NCBI RefSeq assembly: GCF_000330885.1
Contig: NC_020062.1
Coordinates: 1,062,374-1,126,373, forward strand
Direction of reading: 5' to 3'
DNA from: Rhizobium tropici CIAT 899
Lineage (GTDB): Bacteria > Pseudomonadota > Alphaproteobacteria > Rhizobiales > Rhizobiaceae
DNA: 64,000 bases
The position numbers were made by a program, and so were the translations under genes. Positions 61,999-64,000 of this stretch are shown here, piece after piece. Every line of letters begins with the position of its first letter. Positions within the stretch are counted from its first letter, which is position 1. A model generated the notes under the pieces. It made no database searches, had not been told where the DNA came from, and worked only from the letters and a program-made list of their open reading frames with translations.

Positions 61999-62137
61999 CG
62001 GTACGGGCGTCTTCGCCGGAAGTTTTTGGCGGTCAGAGCGACGGATAAGCCGATCGCCATCGTTCAAGAAGAACGCCGGCCTCCTGATGGGGTCGGCGGC
62101 TTGAACATGAATGACCTTCAGGCAAAAGGATATGCCC

Positions 62138-62500
62138 ATGACCAGCAAGTTGCTAGGTGCGACCGCCGCCGCTCTCTTCGCTCTATCTTCTGCAACCGTC
62201 GTCCTCGCCCAAACGACGGCACCTGCGACGCCAGCTCCCGCCACGACGTCTTCCACATCGGCGCCATCGTCCACCATGCCCTCGAAGGATGAGATCAAGA
62301 CAGCGCGGCAAGCCTGCCAGCAGGATGCGACAGGGCAGGGCCTCAAGGGTCAGGCACGCAAGGACGCAGTCAAAGGCTGCCTGCAGCAAAAGTATCCAGT
62401 CCTGGCCAAACGCAAGACCTGCCATGACGAAGGTACGGCCAAAGGCTTGCAGAAGAAGGCGCTGCACGATTACGTCAAGCAGTGCATTACTGCGAGCTGA
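62138..62500 (+). CDS. PsiF-family small periplasmic protein
   Basis: From the ATG at 62138 (AAGGA 7 bases upstream) the 120-aa protein has a signal peptide (ending TVVLAQ), a Thr/Pro/Ala-rich spacer (about 25-55) and two PsiF repeats with conserved cysteines (ACQQDATGQGLKGQARKDAV and TCHDEGTAKGLQKKALHDYV). PsiF was first noted as a phosphate-starvation-inducible gene next to phoA; its function is unknown. Confidence 0.85.
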   Translation: MTSKLLGATAAALFALSSATVVLAQTTAPATPAPATTSSTSAPSSTMPSKDEIKTARQACQQDATGQGLKGQARKDAVKGCLQQKYPVLAKRKTCHDEGTAKGLQKKALHDYVKQCITAS

Positions 62501-62666
62501 ACAGCGACCTGCAATCGCGGCCCCTCGACGGAGCTGCTCATCGTAACAGTCCGCTTCACGGGGCGGACGACTACCCCGCAATCACCGCACATGTCACGTC
62601 GCCCCTTTTTCCGCTAGGCAAGCCTCCTTATCTCGTTAAGCAAGGACATAAACTTCAGGGCGTGGC

Positions 62667-63575
62667 GTGCTTTTCCATCCAGACCGACTTTCATTCGGCC
62701 TAGTACTGCCGGAGCAGGCGCGCACTGCGGCCGACATTCAGTTCGATACTCAGCTCGGCATTGCAACCCAAGCCGACAAATTGGGTTTCGATGCGCTGTG
62801 GGTGAGGGATGTTCCCCTCAATAGCGAAAGCTACCCCGACCCGATCGGACATGCCGATCCCTGGGTTTTCCTGGGAGCTTTGGCGGCTGTCACCTCCAAT
62901 ATCCATCTGGCGACCGGCGCAATCGTTCTGCCTTTGCGGCATCCGCTCCATATCGCCAAGGCCGCGCTGTCCGTCGCCTCCCTTTCGAAAGACCGGCTCG
63001 TCCTCGGTCTCGGTTCGGGAGACCGACCGAGCGAATATGATGTTTTCGGAGAGGATATTGAGAACCGTAAAGCACTCTTTCAATTGCATTGGGAGCGGCT
63101 CGCCGTTGCACTTGGCCCGGATCAGAAGGTCGTCGATGAAGGCGGTCGCGTGCGAAACGAGTTCGCCATCAGGCCCGCGCTGCAACAATCGCCCATTCCC
63201 ATGGTGGCGGTGGGTTCATCGTCGCAATCGCTCGAATGGATCGCCCGCCACGCAACAGCCTGGATGACTTATTACCGGCCGCTACCCGTTCAGAAAGACC
63301 GGTTGGCGCTTTGGCACAATGCCCGGGCTAAAGTCACCGCTGATTTTCGCGGCTTCGGCCAGTCCATGGTGCTGGAATTGCTCGACCACCCGCAAGCCTC
63401 CTATGAGGAAATCAATCTTGGCGGCAGAACGGGGAGGCGAGGGCTGATCGACACCTTGTCGGCAATGCGTGAAGCCGGCATCCATCACGTCGCCTTCAAT
63501 CTCGTTACCCAGAGCAGATCGGCCGGCGACGTCTTGGAAGAGATCGCAGCGGATATTTTGCCGGCTTTGCCGTAG
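62667..63575 (+). CDS. LLM-class flavin-dependent oxidoreductase
   Basis: The 302-aa protein begins at a GTG and shows the luciferase-like TIM-barrel pattern: FGLVLPEQARTAADIQ, DALWVRDVPLN, VTSNIHLATGAIVLPLRHPL, DRLVLGLGSGDRPSE. Members are FMN- or F420-dependent monooxygenases or reductases. The start lacks a strong ribosome site, so nearby starts are possible. No partner flavin reductase is seen in the window. Confidence 0.85.
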   Translation: MLFHPDRLSFGLVLPEQARTAADIQFDTQLGIATQADKLGFDALWVRDVPLNSESYPDPIGHADPWVFLGALAAVTSNIHLATGAIVLPLRHPLHIAKAALSVASLSKDRLVLGLGSGDRPSEYDVFGEDIENRKALFQLHWERLAVALGPDQKVVDEGGRVRNEFAIRPALQQSPIPMVAVGSSSQSLEWIARHATAWMTYYRPLPVQKDRLALWHNARAKVTADFRGFGQSMVLELLDHPQASYEEINLGGRTGRRGLIDTLSAMREAGIHHVAFNLVTQSRSAGDVLEEIAADILPALP

Positions 63576-63683
63576 CTTCGCCAATAGCCCTCGATGGTGG
63601 CGTCGTGGAAATCATATCCCCGTGACCCTGGCTTTTGCAGCCCTTGCCACCTATCTTTCCGTTGCAACCAAAAAGGGCCGATT

Positions 63684-64000
63684 TTGCTTCTCGAAATTTC
63701 TATCGTCATCGTCCTCACCCTCCTGAACGGCGTGCTTGCCATGTCGGAGTTGGCGATCGTCTCCTCCCGTCCTGCCCGTCTGAAAGTGCTATCGGATCAA
63801 GGCAGCAGAGGCGCGACCATGGCGATAAGGTTGGCCGAGGAACCGGGCCGCTTCCTCTCAACGGTACAGATCGGCATCACGCTCGTCGGCGTCCTGTCCG
63901 GCGCCTTCTCGGGCGCCACACTCGGCGCTCGGTTGTCGGGCTGGCTTGCCGCGCAAGGTCTTTCGGTCGCAGCCGCTGATGCCATCGGCGTTGGTTCCGT
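63684..64000 (+). CDS. CNNM/DUF21 hemolysin-family membrane protein, 3' part outside the window
   Basis: From a TTG at 63684 (AAGGG 6 bases upstream) 105 codons remain open to the right edge. The start LLEISIVIVLTLLNGVLAMSEL and VQIGITLVGVLSGAFSGATL are the first helices of the DUF21 domain in CNNM-like magnesium transporters, often labelled hemolysins. The usual CBS-pair and CorC domains would lie beyond the window. Confidence 0.85.
   Translation, partial: MLLEISIVIVLTLLNGVLAMSELAIVSSRPARLKVLSDQGSRGATMAIRLAEEPGRFLSTVQIGITLVGVLSGAFSGATLGARLSGWLAAQGLSVAAADAIGVGS

Noticed and set aside
60847..62346. 499-codon leftward open frame opposite the formaldehyde dehydrogenase
   Set aside because: Shadow of a well-supported gene; the sequence is a low-complexity artefact of codon bias, with no ribosome site.
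62541..62573. Possible hairpin after the PsiF gene
   Set aside because: Only a 6-bp stem (GTCCGC/GCGGAC) and no T-run, too weak to report as a terminator.

Overview
The window reads as a chromosome or large replicon segment of a Rhizobium-like alphaproteobacterium. The reasons are GC-rich third codon positions, a rkp-3/kps-type capsule (K-antigen) export locus, several ABC uptake operons with GntR or SorC regulators, and small rhizobial families (DUF992, DUF1127, PsiF, DUF763). No rRNA, tRNA or CRISPR array was seen. Both ends cut genes: a kpsC-like gene on the left and a CNNM/DUF21 'hemolysin' gene on the right.

Region 1 (1-11.85 kb) is a capsule locus. A kpsC-like beta-Kdo transferase gene points left. 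A kpsE/kpsT export pair, an AraC-family regulator, a Wza/KpsD-like outer-membrane exporter, an FkbM methyltransferase, a GT4 glycosyltransferase and an unrecognised 349-aa protein point right. No kpsM permease gene is present. A complete IS256-family element (1358 bp, 28-bp imperfect ends, 8-bp target duplication) sits between kpsT and the araC gene. The block ends in the C-terminal stub of an autotransporter.

Region 2 (11.9-13.3 kb) holds a 53-aa cysteine-rich protein preceded by a possible ribosome-site-masking hairpin, a second AraC-family regulator and a DUF1127 protein. Region 3 (13.5-21.7 kb) has an M24 peptidase convergent with an operon of GntR regulator, PLP-dependent gamma-lyase and a carbohydrate-type (CUT1) ABC transporter, then two small proteins and an orphan terminator.

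Region 4 (21.7-29 kb) is a uptake/catabolism unit: a cytosine-deaminase-like amidohydrolase, a GntR regulator, a spermidine/putrescine-type ABC transporter and an Asp/Glu/hydantoin racemase. Region 5 (29-35 kb) is mixed: DUF763, membrane PQQ glucose dehydrogenase, CE7-like esterase, GNAT acetyltransferase. Region 6 (35.1-39.8 kb) is a Csu-like archaic chaperone-usher pilus operon. Region 7 (40.2-46.3 kb) carries a membrane-anchored unknown, a secreted glycine-rich protein with 14-residue repeats, peptidase T, DUF992, a class III nucleotide cyclase and a nucleoside 2-deoxyribosyltransferase.

Region 8 (46.4-49.7 kb) is a tight three-gene operon: an aromatic-ammonia-lyase homologue that lacks the Ala-Ser-Gly tripeptide needed for its cofactor, an ornithine-cyclodeaminase homologue, and a PhnD-like binding protein without an obvious signal peptide. 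Region 9 (50-56.7 kb) is a ribose-type (CUT2) ABC transporter plus a class I aldolase, a ROK kinase fused to a second P-loop kinase-like domain, and a divergent SorC regulator.

Region 10 (56.7-64 kb) has a Rieske ferredoxin and its FAD reductase next to a membrane diiron hydroxylase (a possible three-component hydroxylase), and divergently a TIM-barrel isomerase, glutathione-dependent formaldehyde dehydrogenase, PsiF protein, LLM-class oxidoreductase and the truncated CNNM gene. The most unusual items are the MIO-less ammonia-lyase operon, the ROK/P-loop fusion, the cysteine-protein/AraC pair and the glycine-rich repeat protein.
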